The notes: generated by a model from the letters alone, not told the origin. DNA of 62,894 nucleotides from Micromonospora arida (GCF_003857035.1 NZ_QGSY01000274.1:1-62894), one strand, 5' to 3'; counted from the stretch's first letter, positions 9,423-17,753 are shown. Translations and numbers: made by a program.

Positions 9423-10291
9423 TGGGTCAGAAGGTTCACCCCACTGGGTTCCGGCTCGGCATCTCGACCGACTGGAAGTCCCGCTGGTTCGCGGACAAGC
9501 TCTACAAGGACTACATCGGCGAGGATGTCAAGATCCGCCGCATGATGTCCAAGGGCCTCGAGCGTGCCGGGATTTCCAAGGTCGACATCGAGCGCACCCG
9601 CGACCGGGTCCGGGTCGACATCCACACCGCCCGGCCGGGCATCGTCATCGGCCGTAAGGGTGCGGAGGCCGACCGGATCCGCGGCGAGCTTGAGAAGCTC
9701 ACCGGCAAGCAGGTTCAGCTGAACATCATCGAGGTGAAGAACCCCGAGTCGGACGCTCAGCTGGTTGCGCAGGGCGTGGCCGAGCAGCTGTCCAGCCGGG
9801 TCAGCTTCCGTCGGGCGATGCGCAAGGCCATGCAGTCGGCGATGAAGAACCCGGTCTGCAAGGGCATCCGGGTTCAGGTCTCGGGTCGCCTCGGCGGCGC
9901 CGAGATGAGCCGGACCGAGTTCTACCGTGAGGGCCGGGTTCCGCTGCACACGCTGCGGGCCAACATCGAGTACGGCTTCTTCGAGGCCCGTACCACGTTC
10001 GGTCGGATCGGTGTGAAGGTCTGGATCTACAAGGGCGACGCCGTCCCGGGCCGGGAAGCTCCGGCTGAGGCCGGTCCGTCCCGCCCGCGTCGTGGTGAGC
10101 GCGGCGACCGTCCCGAGCGTCCGCGCCGTGGCCGGTCGGGTTCGTCCGGCACCACGGCTGGTGGCACCGAGGCCGGTCGGGCTGCTGCGACCACCATCGC
10201 GCAGCAGGCCGAGACGCCGAGCGGCGAGCCGGTCGACAGCGCAGCTGTCGCCGCCGCTGCTGCTCCGGCAGAAACGCAGCAGGAGGGCTGA
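9422..10291 (+). CDS. rpsC: 30S ribosomal protein S3 with long C-terminal tail
   Basis: S3 forms part of the mRNA entry channel and its helicase activity. The KH domain is visible with GRKGAEADRIRGEL near residue 80, and the C-terminal S3 domain ends near GVKVWIYKGD. The protein is 289 residues, about 55 longer than in E. coli. The extra tail is Arg/Gly/Glu-rich and then Ala/Thr-rich and looks disordered. The ATG overlaps the rplV stop (TAATG). Tails of this kind are frequent in actinomycete S3, so I do not treat it as an anomaly. Confidence 0.96.
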   Translation: MGQKVHPTGFRLGISTDWKSRWFADKLYKDYIGEDVKIRRMMSKGLERAGISKVDIERTRDRVRVDIHTARPGIVIGRKGAEADRIRGELEKLTGKQVQLNIIEVKNPESDAQLVAQGVAEQLSSRVSFRRAMRKAMQSAMKNPVCKGIRVQVSGRLGGAEMSRTEFYREGRVPLHTLRANIEYGFFEARTTFGRIGVKVWIYKGDAVPGREAPAEAGPSRPRRGERGDRPERPRRGRSGSSGTTAGGTEAGRAAATTIAQQAETPSGEPVDSAAVAAAAAPAETQQEG

Positions 10292-10294
10292 CAG

Positions 10295-10720
10295 ATGCTG
10301 ATGCCGCGCAAGCCCCCGAAGGGCTTCCGCAAGCCGCACCACCCGGACCGCAGTGGCGCGTCCAAGGGTGGTAACCGGGTGGTGTTCGGCGAGTTCGGGA
10401 TCCAGGCTCTCGAGCCGGCGTACGTGACGAACCGGCAGATCGAGTCGGCACGTATCGCGATGACTCGCCACATCAAGCGTGGTGGCAAGGTCTGGATCAC
10501 GATCTTCCCGGACCAGGCCCTCACCAAGAAGCCTGCCGAGACCCGCATGGGTTCCGGTAAGGGTTCGCCCGAGTGGTGGGTTGCCAACGTCAAGCCGGGG
10601 CGGGTTCTCTTCGAGATGTCCTTCCCCAACGAGCAGACCGCGCGAGAGGCCATGCGTCGCGCGATCCACAAGCTCCCGATGAAGTGCCGCATTGTTACGC
10701 GCGAAGTGGGTGAATCCTGA
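10295..10720 (+). CDS. rplP: 50S ribosomal protein L16
   Basis: L16 is needed for correct A-site structure of the 50S subunit and binds near the elbow of A-site tRNA. It is 141 residues. The MLMPRKPPKGFRKPHHP start, the VTNRQIESARIAMTRHIKR core and KPAETRMGSGKGSPEWW are typical. An alternative ATG two codons in would start at Pro-Arg-Lys. The stop overlaps the rpmC start as TGATG. Confidence 0.96.
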   Translation: MLMPRKPPKGFRKPHHPDRSGASKGGNRVVFGEFGIQALEPAYVTNRQIESARIAMTRHIKRGGKVWITIFPDQALTKKPAETRMGSGKGSPEWWVANVKPGRVLFEMSFPNEQTAREAMRRAIHKLPMKCRIVTREVGES

Positions 10721-10956
10721 TGGCAGCGGGCGTTAAGGCGACCGAGCTGCGTGAGCTCTCCGAAGAGGAGCTGGTCACGAAGCTGCGGGAGGCCAAGGCG
10801 GAGCTGTTCAACCTCCGCGTGCAGGCCGCAACCGGGCAGCTGGACAACAACCGGCGGTTGCAGGTCATCCGTCGGGAGATCGCCCGGATCTACACGATCA
10901 TGCGTGAGCGCGAGCTGGGGCTCTCGGCCGCGCCGACTGAGGTGACTGCATCATGA
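10720..10956 (+). CDS. rpmC: 50S ribosomal protein L29
   Basis: L29 is a small helical protein next to L23 at the tunnel exit. It is 78 residues. The LRELSEEELVTKLREAKAE helix, the AATGQLDNNRRLQVIRREIAR helix and the IARIYTI turn are characteristic. It overlaps rplP upstream and rpsQ downstream (ATGA), in the conserved order rplP-rpmC-rpsQ. Confidence 0.95.
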   Translation: MAAGVKATELRELSEEELVTKLREAKAELFNLRVQAATGQLDNNRRLQVIRREIARIYTIMRERELGLSAAPTEVTAS

Positions 10957-11231
10957 CCGAAGAGACCGCCACCGCCGCCGCGCGGTCGCGCCGCAAGGTC
11001 CGCGAGGGCCTGGTGATCAGCGACAAGATGGACAAGACCGTCGTTGTCGAGGTCGAGGACCGGGTTCGGCACGCGCTGTACGGCAAGATCATGCGCCGTA
11101 CGGCCAAGCTGAAGGTGCACGACGAGCAGAACGCCGCTGGCACCGGTGACCGGGTTCTCATCATGGAGACCCGGCCGCTGAGCGCCACCAAGCGTTGGCG
11201 GATCGTGGAGATCCTGGAAAAGGCCAAGTAG
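10953..11231 (+). CDS. rpsQ: 30S ribosomal protein S17
   Basis: S17 is a primary 16S rRNA-binding protein with an OB fold. It is 92 residues. The family core RKVREGLVISDKMDKTVVV and the HDEQNAAGTGDRVLIMETRPLS segment (residues about 50-75) are present. It is the last gene of the S10 block; a 97-bp gap with two hairpins separates it from rplN. Confidence 0.95.
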   Translation: MTEETATAAARSRRKVREGLVISDKMDKTVVVEVEDRVRHALYGKIMRRTAKLKVHDEQNAAGTGDRVLIMETRPLSATKRWRIVEILEKAK

Positions 11232-11247
11232 CGAAGGCTCGAGCTCG

Positions 11248-11304
11248 CCCGGCGTTGCGTCGGGCGTAGGTTCCGCCAGGCTCCGGCCGCTACGGCGGCC
11301 GGAG
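11248..11304 (+). terminator. Two hairpins between rpsQ and rplN, one C(UACG)G
   Basis: The first is an 8-bp stem with one G-U pair and a UUG loop (11248-11255 with 11259-11266). The second is a perfect 10-bp stem capped by UACG (11281-11290 with 11295-11304). They sit at the S10/spc operon boundary but have no U-tract. A partial terminator or processing site is plausible. Confidence 0.55.
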
Positions 11305-11328
11305 AACCGGCAGACATAGGAGATAGAC

Positions 11329-11697
11329 GTGATTCAGCAGGAGTCGCGACTGCGCGTCGCCGACAACACGGGTGCTCGGGAGATCCTGTGCATCCGGGTT
11401 CTCGGCGGCTCGGGTCGGCGCTACGCGAGTATCGGCGACGTCATCGTGGCCACGGTCAAGGACGCGATCCCGGGTGCCGGTGTGAAGAAGGGCGACGTCG
11501 TCAAGGCTGTCGTCGTTCGCACGGCCAAGGAGAGGCGGCGTCCGGACGGCTCGTACATCCGCTTCGACGAGAACGCCGCCGTCATCATCAAGGACGGCGG
11601 GGACCCGCGTGGAACCCGTATCTTCGGCCCGGTGGGCCGGGAGCTGCGGGACAAGCGGTTCATGAAGATTATCTCCCTCGCGCCGGAGGTGTTGTGA
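11329..11697 (+). CDS. rplN: 50S ribosomal protein L14
   Basis: L14 lies at the subunit interface and binds the silencing factor RsfS. It is 122 residues. The IQQESRLRVADNTGAREILCIRV start and the RRPDGSYIRFDENAAVI block are diagnostic. The start is GTG with an upstream ATAGGAGAT ribosome binding site. The stop overlaps the start of rplX (GTGA). It is the first gene of the spc block. Confidence 0.96.
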   Translation: MIQQESRLRVADNTGAREILCIRVLGGSGRRYASIGDVIVATVKDAIPGAGVKKGDVVKAVVVRTAKERRRPDGSYIRFDENAAVIIKDGGDPRGTRIFGPVGRELRDKRFMKIISLAPEVL

Positions 11698-12014
11698 CCG
11701 TGAAGGTCAAGAAGGGCGACACGGTCGTCGTCATCGCCGGCAAGGACAAGGGTGCCAAGGGCAAGGTCATTCAGGCCTACCCGCGGCAGGACAAGGTCCT
11801 GGTCGAGGGCGTGAACCGGGTCAAGAAGCACACCCGCATCAGCACCACCCAGCGTGGCGCCAAGACCGGCGGCATCGTCACTCAGGAGGCCCCGATCCAC
11901 GTCTCGAACGTGCAGGTCCTGGACTCCGACGGCAAGCCGACCCGCGTCGGTTACCGGATCGACGACAACGGCCAGAAGGTCCGCATCGCGCGTAGCACCG
12001 GTAAGGACCTGTGA
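11694..12014 (+). CDS. rplX: 50S ribosomal protein L24
   Basis: L24 is an assembly initiator that binds the 5' end of 23S rRNA. I place the start at GTG 11694, overlapping the rplN stop by four bases (GTGA), giving 106 residues starting M-T-V-K-V-K-K-G. A second GTG at 11700 would shorten it by two residues. The KOW motif GDTVVVIAGKDKGAKGKV and the VEGVNRVKKHTR segment identify the family. Confidence 0.93.
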   Translation: MTVKVKKGDTVVVIAGKDKGAKGKVIQAYPRQDKVLVEGVNRVKKHTRISTTQRGAKTGGIVTQEAPIHVSNVQVLDSDGKPTRVGYRIDDNGQKVRIARSTGKDL

Positions 12015-12580
12015 TGACCACGGCTACCGAAAAGACCCTGCCGCGCCTCAAGGAGCGGTACCGCAACGAGATCGTGGCCCAGCTGCGTGAGCAGCGCAGC
12101 TACGGCAACCCCATGCAGGTGCCGCGGCTGGTCAAGATCGTCGTCAACATGGGTGTCGGCGAGGCTGCTCGCGACGCCAAGCTGATCGACGGCGCGGTCC
12201 GCGACCTCGCCACGATCACCGGCCAGAAGCCGCAGGTGCGGCGGGCGACCAAGTCCATCGCGCAGTTCAAGCTCCGCGAGGGCATGCCGATCGGCGCGAA
12301 GGTCACCCTTCGCGGTGACCGGATGTGGGAGTTCATGGACCGGCTGCTCTCCATCGCGCTGCCGCGTATCCGCGACTTCCGCGGCTTGGACGGGCGCAAG
12401 CTGGACGGGCACGGCAACTACACGTTCGGTCTGACCGAGCAGTCGGTGTTCCACGAGATCGACCAGGACCGGATCGATCGCCAGCGGGGCATGGACATCA
12501 CGGTGGTCACGACCGCCACGACCGACGACGAGGGCCGGGCGCTGCTCAAGCTCCTGGGCTTCCCGTTCAAGGAGAACTGA
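12011..12580 (+). CDS. rplE: 50S ribosomal protein L5
   Basis: L5 binds 5S rRNA and contacts P-site tRNA and S13. It is 189 residues from a GTG that overlaps the rplX stop (GTGA); an ATG follows as the second codon and could serve instead. The YGNPMQVPRLVKIVVNMGVG start, the RRATKSIAQFKLREGMPIG region and LPRIRDFRGL are family hallmarks. Confidence 0.95.
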   Translation: MMTTATEKTLPRLKERYRNEIVAQLREQRSYGNPMQVPRLVKIVVNMGVGEAARDAKLIDGAVRDLATITGQKPQVRRATKSIAQFKLREGMPIGAKVTLRGDRMWEFMDRLLSIALPRIRDFRGLDGRKLDGHGNYTFGLTEQSVFHEIDQDRIDRQRGMDITVVTTATTDDEGRALLKLLGFPFKEN

Positions 12581-12581
12581 G

Positions 12582-12767
12582 ATGGCCAAGAAGGCGCTGA
12601 TCATCAAGGCGGCCGCGAAGCCGAAGTTCTCGGTTCGCGCGTACACCCGCTGCCAGCGGTGCGGGCGTCCGAAGGCGGTCTACCGCAAGTTCGGGCTCTG
12701 CCGGGTCTGCATCCGGGAGATGGCTCACCGCGGTGAGCTGCCGGGCGTGTCCAAGGCTTCCTGGTAA
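12582..12767 (+). CDS. rpsZ: 30S ribosomal protein S14, zinc-binding type Z
   Basis: This is the short, zinc-binding form of S14 (61 residues). Cys24-x2-Cys27 and Cys40-x2-Cys43 form the zinc ribbon (CQRC and CRVC). Actinobacteria often encode a second, zinc-free S14 elsewhere under zinc-starvation control (Zur); none is in this window. It starts one base after rplE and is followed by twin hairpins before rpsH. It is often annotated rpsN. Confidence 0.95.
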   Translation: MAKKALIIKAAAKPKFSVRAYTRCQRCGRPKAVYRKFGLCRVCIREMAHRGELPGVSKASW

Positions 12768-12778
12768 GGGCGACCGCG

Positions 12779-12854
12779 TCCCGGCCGTCGGCCGGGAACT
12801 CCTGCACCGATTAGGTATTGCTCTTCGCCGTAGGCCCGGGGCTGATGCCCCGGG
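12779..12854 (+). terminator. Twin hairpins between rpsZ and rpsH
   Basis: The first is an 8-bp stem with a 3-nt loop (12779-12786 with 12790-12797). The second is a perfect 8-bp stem with loop UGAU (12835-12842 with 12847-12854). The second ends 30 nt before the rpsH start. In E. coli the spc operon is controlled by S8 binding near rplE; whether these hairpins bind S8 is not known. Confidence 0.5.
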
Positions 12855-12883
12855 AACCCCGGCGAGAAAGGCTGACGAAATCC

Positions 12884-13291
12884 ATGACGATGACCGACCC
12901 GATCGCAGACATGCTCACGCGTCTGCGTAACGCCAACCAGGCGTACCACGATCAGGTGAAGATGCCCTACTCCAAGATCAAGGCGAACATCGCCGAGGTC
13001 CTGAAGGCCGAGGGTTACATCGCCACCTGGTCGGTCGAGGAGCCCGAGGAGGGCGCCGTCGGCAAGCGACTGGTCGTCGAGCTGAAGTACGGCCAGAACC
13101 GCGAGCGGAGCCTGGCCGGCATCAAGCGCGTGTCCAAGCCCGGTCTCCGGGTGTACGCCAAGTCGGACGGGCTCCCGCGGGTGCTCGGTGGGCTGGGCGT
13201 GGCGATCATTTCGACGTCCCAGGGGCTGCTGACCGACCGGCAGGCCCGCAAGCGGAGTGTTGGCGGGGAAGTCCTCGCCTTCGTCTGGTAA
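12884..13291 (+). CDS. rpsH: 30S ribosomal protein S8
   Basis: S8 is a primary binder of the central 16S domain and autorepressor of the spc operon in E. coli. I choose the ATG at 12884 (135 residues, M-T-M-T-DPIADMLTRLRNA), supported by family alignment; six bases later a second ATG gives MTDPIADML. Longer frames start inside the upstream hairpins. The end GGEVLAFVW is typical. Confidence 0.95.
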   Translation: MTMTDPIADMLTRLRNANQAYHDQVKMPYSKIKANIAEVLKAEGYIATWSVEEPEEGAVGKRLVVELKYGQNRERSLAGIKRVSKPGLRVYAKSDGLPRVLGGLGVAIISTSQGLLTDRQARKRSVGGEVLAFVW

Positions 13292-13307
13292 CGGGAGACA
13301 GGTAGAA

Positions 13308-13850
13308 ATGTCGCGAATTGGACGTAAGTCGATCCCGGTACCAGCCGGCGTCGACATCACGATCGACGGGCAGACCGTCAAGGTCAAGGGCCCCAAGGGC
13401 CAGCTCCAGCACACCCTCGCCGAGCCGATCACGATCGAGCGGGCCGAGGATGGGCAGCTGAGCGTCAACCGGCCGAACGACGAGCGCAAGGCCAAGGAAC
13501 TCCACGGCCTGAGCCGTACGCTGGTTGCCAACATGATCGTCGGGGTCACCGAGGGCTACCGCAAGAGCCTGGAGATCGCCGGCACCGGTTACCGGGTCAC
13601 CGCCAAGGGTTCGGACCTCGAGTTCGCGCTCGGGTTCTCGCACCCGGTGGTCGTCCCCGCCCCGGCGGGCATCACCTTCACGGTGGAGCGGCCGACCCTG
13701 TTCCACGTGGCTGGCATCGACAAGCAGCAGGTCGGTGAGGTCGCCGCCAACATCCGGAAGATCCGCCCGCCGGAGCCCTACAAGGGCAAGGGCGTCAAGT
13801 ACCAGGGCGAGGTCATCCGCCGCAAGGCTGGAAAGGCAGGTAAGAAGTGA
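13308..13850 (+). CDS. rplF: 50S ribosomal protein L6
   Basis: L6 binds helix 97 of 23S rRNA near the factor-binding site. It is 180 residues from the ATG at 13308, which begins MSRIGRKSIPVPAGVDI and has a GGGAGACAGG site upstream. The two repeated L6 domains and the C-terminal RKIRPPEPYKGKGVKY motif are complete. The stop overlaps the GTG of rplR by four bases. Confidence 0.96.
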   Translation: MSRIGRKSIPVPAGVDITIDGQTVKVKGPKGQLQHTLAEPITIERAEDGQLSVNRPNDERKAKELHGLSRTLVANMIVGVTEGYRKSLEIAGTGYRVTAKGSDLEFALGFSHPVVVPAPAGITFTVERPTLFHVAGIDKQQVGEVAANIRKIRPPEPYKGKGVKYQGEVIRRKAGKAGKK

Positions 13851-14236
13851 GCGCCACGCTGCTCAAGCGCCGCCGCGGTGTCGCCGCCAAGCGCGCCGTT
13901 GGGCGTGCGCGTCGACACTTCCGCGTCCGCAAGAACGTCAGCGGTACGGCCGAGCGTCCGCGCCTGGTCGTCACCCGCTCGCTGCGGCACATGGTCGCCC
14001 AGGTCGTCGACGACACCAAGGGTCACACCCTGGCGTCGGCGTCGACCCTGGACGCCTCGCTGCGCGGTGCGGAGGGCGACAAGAGCGCCCTGGCTGGCAA
14101 GGTGGGCGCGCTGCTCGCCGAGCGGGCCAAGGCCGCCGGCGTCTCCAAGGTCGTCTTCGACCGCGGCGGCAACCGGTACGCGGGGCGAGTCGCCGCGCTT
14201 GCCGACGCCGCCCGCGAAGCCGGGCTCGAGTTCTAA
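13847..14236 (+). CDS. rplR: 50S ribosomal protein L18
   Basis: L18 binds 5S rRNA and brings it to the central protuberance. It is 129 residues. The basic N-terminus RARRHFRVRKNVSGTAERPR and the VVFDRGGNRYAGRVAALADA end are typical. The GTG start overlaps rplF. It lies in the usual rplF-rplR-rpsE order. Confidence 0.95.
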   Translation: MSATLLKRRRGVAAKRAVGRARRHFRVRKNVSGTAERPRLVVTRSLRHMVAQVVDDTKGHTLASASTLDASLRGAEGDKSALAGKVGALLAERAKAAGVSKVVFDRGGNRYAGRVAALADAAREAGLEF

Positions 14237-14269
14237 CAACCCCGTCACGAGAGAGAAGGAAGGCTGCTG

Positions 14270-14884
14270 ATGCCAGGTCAACAGCGCCGTGGCGGCGGGT
14301 CCGGTGGCAACGAGGGTGGTCGCCGCGACAACCGCCGTGAGGGCGGCCGCGGAAACGCGCCCGTCGAGAAGACCCCGCACCTTGAGCGGGTCGTCGCGAT
14401 CAACCGCGTCGCCAAGGTCGTGAAGGGTGGTCGTCGCTTCAGCTTCACCGCCCTGGTGATCGTGGGCGACGGCGACGGCACGGTCGGCGTGGGCTACGGA
14501 AAGGCCAAGGAGGTGCCCGCGGCCATCGCCAAGGGTGTCGAGGAGGCCAAGAAGCACTTCTTCAAGGTCCCGCGGATCGGTCAGTCGATCCCGCACCCGG
14601 TGACGGGTGAGGACGCCGCTGGTGTGGTGCTGCTCAAGCCGGCCTCGGCCGGTACGGGTGTCATCGCCGGTGGACCGGTGCGTGCCGTGCTGGAGTGCGC
14701 TGGGATCCACGACGTGCTCTCCAAGAGCCTCGGTTCGTCGAACCCGATCAACATCGTGCACGCCACCGTGGCGGCCCTGAAGGGGCTTGAGTCCCCCGAG
14801 CAGGTCGCGGCGCGTCGTGGTCTGCCGGTGGAGGACGTCGCGCCGGCCGCCATGCTGGCGTCGCGTGCGGGGGTGGCGCACTGA
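14270..14884 (+). CDS. rpsE: 30S ribosomal protein S5
   Basis: S5 helps form the mRNA entry pore and influences decoding accuracy. It is 204 residues, about 35 longer than in E. coli, the extra length being a Gly/Arg/Asn-rich N-terminus (residues 1-40). The core RVVAINRVAKVVKGGRRFSF, carrying the spectinomycin-contact loop, and VGYGKAKEVPAAIAKG are present. The stop overlaps the rpmD ATG (TGATG). Confidence 0.96.
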   Translation: MPGQQRRGGGSGGNEGGRRDNRREGGRGNAPVEKTPHLERVVAINRVAKVVKGGRRFSFTALVIVGDGDGTVGVGYGKAKEVPAAIAKGVEEAKKHFFKVPRIGQSIPHPVTGEDAAGVVLLKPASAGTGVIAGGPVRAVLECAGIHDVLSKSLGSSNPINIVHATVAALKGLESPEQVAARRGLPVEDVAPAAMLASRAGVAH

Positions 14885-15066
14885 TGGCACGCCTGAAGGT
14901 CACCCAGCTCCGATCCGGTATCGGGACCAAGCACAACCAGCGTGAGTCGCTGCGTTCGCTCGGTCTCAAGCGGATCAACGACGTGGTGGTCAAGGAGGAC
15001 CGGCCCGAGATCCGCGGCATGATCTTCACTGTGAGCCACCTCGTGAAGGTCGAGGAGGTCGAGTAA
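14884..15066 (+). CDS. rpmD: 50S ribosomal protein L30
   Basis: L30 is a small protein of the 50S subunit (60 residues), with the RLKVTQLRSGIGTKHNQRES start and LGLKRINDVVVKEDRPEIRG core of the family. It overlaps rpsE (TGATG) and rplO (TAATG). Confidence 0.95.
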   Translation: MARLKVTQLRSGIGTKHNQRESLRSLGLKRINDVVVKEDRPEIRGMIFTVSHLVKVEEVE

Positions 15067-15509
15067 TGACGATCAAGGTGCATCACCTGCGCCCGGCGCC
15101 CGGTTCCAAGACCGCGAAGACCCGTGTGGGTCGCGGTGAGGGTTCCAAGGGCAAGACCGCTGGTCGCGGTACCAAGGGTTCCAAGGCCCGCAAGAACATC
15201 TCGGCGGCGTTCGAGGGTGGGCAGATGCCCATCCACATGCGCCTGCCGAAGATGAAGGGCTTCAAGAACAAGTTCAAGGTGGTCTTCCAGGTGGTCAACC
15301 TGGACAGACTCGCTGAGCTGTTCCCGAATGGTGGTCAGGTCGGCCCGCTGGAGCTCGTCGAGTCCGGCGCGGTCCGCAAGGGTCACCCGGTCAAGGTCCT
15401 CGGCACCGGGGACCTCGGCGGTGTGGCGCTCCAGGTGTCCGCGCACGCGTTCAGTGCGTCGGCCAAGGAGAAGATCGCTGCTGCCGGTGGCTCCGCCACC
15501 GAGCTGTAA
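15066..15509 (+). CDS. rplO: 50S ribosomal protein L15
   Basis: L15 is a late assembly protein with a long extended N-terminus. It is 147 residues. The HHLRPAPGSKTAKTRVGRGE start and the GGQMPIHMRLPKMKGFKNKF segment are diagnostic. It overlaps the rpmD stop as TAATG. A strong hairpin follows 9 bp downstream and appears to close the spc ribosomal block before secY. Confidence 0.95.
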   Translation: MTIKVHHLRPAPGSKTAKTRVGRGEGSKGKTAGRGTKGSKARKNISAAFEGGQMPIHMRLPKMKGFKNKFKVVFQVVNLDRLAELFPNGGQVGPLELVESGAVRKGHPVKVLGTGDLGGVALQVSAHAFSASAKEKIAAAGGSATEL

Positions 15510-15517
15510 GGCGTACG

Positions 15518-15562
15518 ACCATGGCGCCCGTCCAGTTGAGAGCAACTGGCGGGCGCCATGGT
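15518..15562 (+). terminator. Strong terminator-like hairpin after rplO
   Basis: A 13-bp perfect outer stem (15518-15530 with 15550-15562) and a 7-bp perfect inner stem (15532-15538 with 15543-15549) are separated by one bulged T, with loop AGAG. No U-tract follows, as is common for hairpin terminators of actinomycetes. Confidence 0.7.
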
Positions 15563-15643
15563 CTGCCTGGGGCCTGAGCGCCCGGTAACATCGGAAGCGA
15601 TTTATGTAGTCGGGCGCATCTGCCCGGACCGGGGTGAGGCTGT

Positions 15644-15649
15644 TAGAGT
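15644..15649 (+). promoter_or_regulatory. Possible -10 element for secY
   Basis: TAGAGT (preceded by T) lies 93 bp before the secY start and after the rplO hairpin. There is no good -35, so the site is tentative. Confidence 0.3.
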
Positions 15650-15741
15650 CCCATCCCAGCCATGGATTGCGGGCACTCGCCCGTGATCCACCCCGACCCG
15701 CCAGGGATCACCGGCGGCCCGCCTCGCGCAGGAGGAAGAAG

Positions 15742-17070
15742 TTGCTGTCCGCCTTTCTCAGTGCGTTCCGTACGCCTGACCTGCGCAAGAAGCTGCTGTT
15801 CACAGTAGGCATCATTGCGGTCTACCGGCTGGGTGCAACGCTCCCCAGCCCGGGCGTCTCGTACGGCAACGTGCAGAAGTGCCTCGACACCATCCAGGGT
15901 GACACCACCGGGGTGGTGAACCTTCTCAACCTCTTCTCCGGCGGAGCGCTGCTACAGCTCTCGGTCTTCGCGCTGGGCATCATGCCCTACATCACCGCGT
16001 CGATCATCCTGCAGCTGCTGACCGTCGTGATCCCCCGCCTTGAGCAGCTCCGCAAGGAGGGCCAGGCCGGTCAGGCGAAGATCACCCAGTACACCCGCTA
16101 CCTGACCCTCGGTCTCGGTGTGCTGCAGGCCTCGGCGTTCGTGGCCCTGGCCCGCTCGGGCCAGCTGTTCCAGAACAAGTGCGACCAGTTCCCGATCATC
16201 CCGACCGGCACCGGCATCCCGGACTGGCTGACCCTGGCCATCCTGGTGATGACGATGACCGCCGGCACCGGCATGGTCATGTGGCTCGGTGAGCTGATCA
16301 CCGACCGTGGCGTCGGCAACGGCATGTCCGTCCTGATCTTCACCTCGATCGCGGCGCGGCTGCCCAGCGAGGGCTGGCAGATCAAGACCAGCAAGGGCTG
16401 GGACATGTTCGCCCTGGTCATCGCGCTGGTCCTGGTGGTCATCACCGCTGTCACCTTCATCGAGCAGGCGCAGCGCCGGATCCCGGTGCAGTACGCCAAG
16501 CGGATGATCGGCCGGCGGATGTACGGCGGCACCTCGACCTACATCCCGCTCAAGGTCAACCAGGCGGGTGTGATCCCGGTCATCTTCGGCTCGTCGCTGC
16601 TCTACCTGCCGCAGTTGGCGCTGCAGTTCTTCGACCAGACCGACCCGGGCAAGACCCAGTCGTGGATCCAGAACAACCTGGTCAACCCGAGCAGCCCGAT
16701 CTACATCTCGGTCTACTTCCTGCTGATCATCTTCTTCACGTACTTCTACGTCTCGATCACGTTCAACCCGACCGAGGTCGCGGACAACATGAAGAAGTAC
16801 GGCGGGTTCGTGCCGGGCATCCGCCCGGGCAAGCCGACCGCCGACTACCTGGACTTCATCCTCAGCCGGATCACGCTGCCGGGCGCGCTATACCTCGGCG
16901 TCATCTCGATCCTGCCGAACTTCTTCTTCATCTGGCTGGACAACCAGCAGTACCAAAACTTCCCGTTCGGCGGCACCGCTGTGCTCATCATGGTCGGCGT
17001 CGGTCTGGAGACCGTGAAGCAGATCGAGAGCCAACTCATGCAGCGGAACTACGAAGGGTTCCTGCGGTAG
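15742..17070 (+). CDS. secY: Preprotein translocase subunit SecY
   Basis: SecY is the ten-helix channel of the Sec translocon in the cytoplasmic membrane. I place the start at TTG 15742, six bases after a perfect AGGAGG (15730-15735). This gives 442 residues beginning MLSAFLSAFRTPDLRKKLLF, as in relatives. The longer frame from 15634 encodes an Arg/Pro-rich stretch unlike SecY. The plug-proximal ATLPSPGV, GGALLQLSVFALGIMPYITAS and the C-terminal MQRNYEGFLR are present. adk starts directly after the stop. Confidence 0.95.
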   Translation: MLSAFLSAFRTPDLRKKLLFTVGIIAVYRLGATLPSPGVSYGNVQKCLDTIQGDTTGVVNLLNLFSGGALLQLSVFALGIMPYITASIILQLLTVVIPRLEQLRKEGQAGQAKITQYTRYLTLGLGVLQASAFVALARSGQLFQNKCDQFPIIPTGTGIPDWLTLAILVMTMTAGTGMVMWLGELITDRGVGNGMSVLIFTSIAARLPSEGWQIKTSKGWDMFALVIALVLVVITAVTFIEQAQRRIPVQYAKRMIGRRMYGGTSTYIPLKVNQAGVIPVIFGSSLLYLPQLALQFFDQTDPGKTQSWIQNNLVNPSSPIYISVYFLLIIFFTYFYVSITFNPTEVADNMKKYGGFVPGIRPGKPTADYLDFILSRITLPGALYLGVISILPNFFFIWLDNQQYQNFPFGGTAVLIMVGVGLETVKQIESQLMQRNYEGFLR

Positions 17071-17724
17071 ATGAGACTCGTTCTGGTTGGCCCGCCGGGC
17101 GCGGGCAAGGGCACGCAGGCCGAGTTCATCGCCGCGCACCTCTCGGTGCCGAAGATTTCGACCGGAGACATCTTCCGGTCGAACGTCACCCAGGGCACGC
17201 CGCTCGGTGTCGAGGCGAAGCGGTACATGGACGCGGGCGAGCTGGTTCCGGACGAGGTCACCATCAACATGGTCCGGGACCGGCTGGCCGAGCCCGACGC
17301 CAGCGAGGGTTTCCTGCTCGACGGCTTCCCGCGGACGACTCCGCAGGCGGCCGCTCTGGACAAGCTCCTGGCCGATCTGGGCACTGCCCTGGATCTGGTC
17401 CTGGAGCTGGTCGTCGACGACGACGAGGTGATCCGGCGGCTCTCCGGCAGGCGTACCTGCCGGGGCTGCGGCAAGATCTGGCACGTCGAGTTCGACGCCA
17501 CCACCCGGCCCGGCATCTGTGACCGGTGCGGCGCCGAGCTGTTCCAGCGCGACGACGACAAGCCGGAAACGATCGCCACGCGGCTTCGTGAGTACAGCGA
17601 GAAGACCGCACCCCTGGTCGACTACTACGGCGCTCAGGGCAAGCTGGTCGGGATCGACGCCACCGGGCCGGTGGAGGACGTCACCACCCGGGCCATCGAC
17701 GCGTTGCGGTCGTACGGCGGCTGA
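17071..17724 (+). CDS. adk: Adenylate kinase with zinc-binding lid
   Basis: Adenylate kinase catalyses ATP + AMP to 2 ADP. It is 217 residues. The P-loop GPPGAGKGTQ starts at residue 7, and the NMP-binding STGDIFR and DGFPRT motifs follow. The lid carries Cys-x2-Cys (CRGC) and Cys-x2-Cys (CDRC), the arrangement of zinc-containing long-type enzymes. The ATG follows the secY stop with no gap, so the two are coupled, in the usual secY-adk-map order. Confidence 0.96.
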   Translation: MRLVLVGPPGAGKGTQAEFIAAHLSVPKISTGDIFRSNVTQGTPLGVEAKRYMDAGELVPDEVTINMVRDRLAEPDASEGFLLDGFPRTTPQAAALDKLLADLGTALDLVLELVVDDDEVIRRLSGRRTCRGCGKIWHVEFDATTRPGICDRCGAELFQRDDDKPETIATRLREYSEKTAPLVDYYGAQGKLVGIDATGPVEDVTTRAIDALRSYGG

Positions 17725-17753
17725 GGTCCGGCCGGGCCACGGCGGATAGAGTG

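Noticed and set aside
15634..15741. Longer SecY starting at ATG 15634
   Set aside because: The extra 36 residues are Arg/Pro-rich and unlike SecY; the TTG at 15742 has a perfect AGGAGG six bases upstream.
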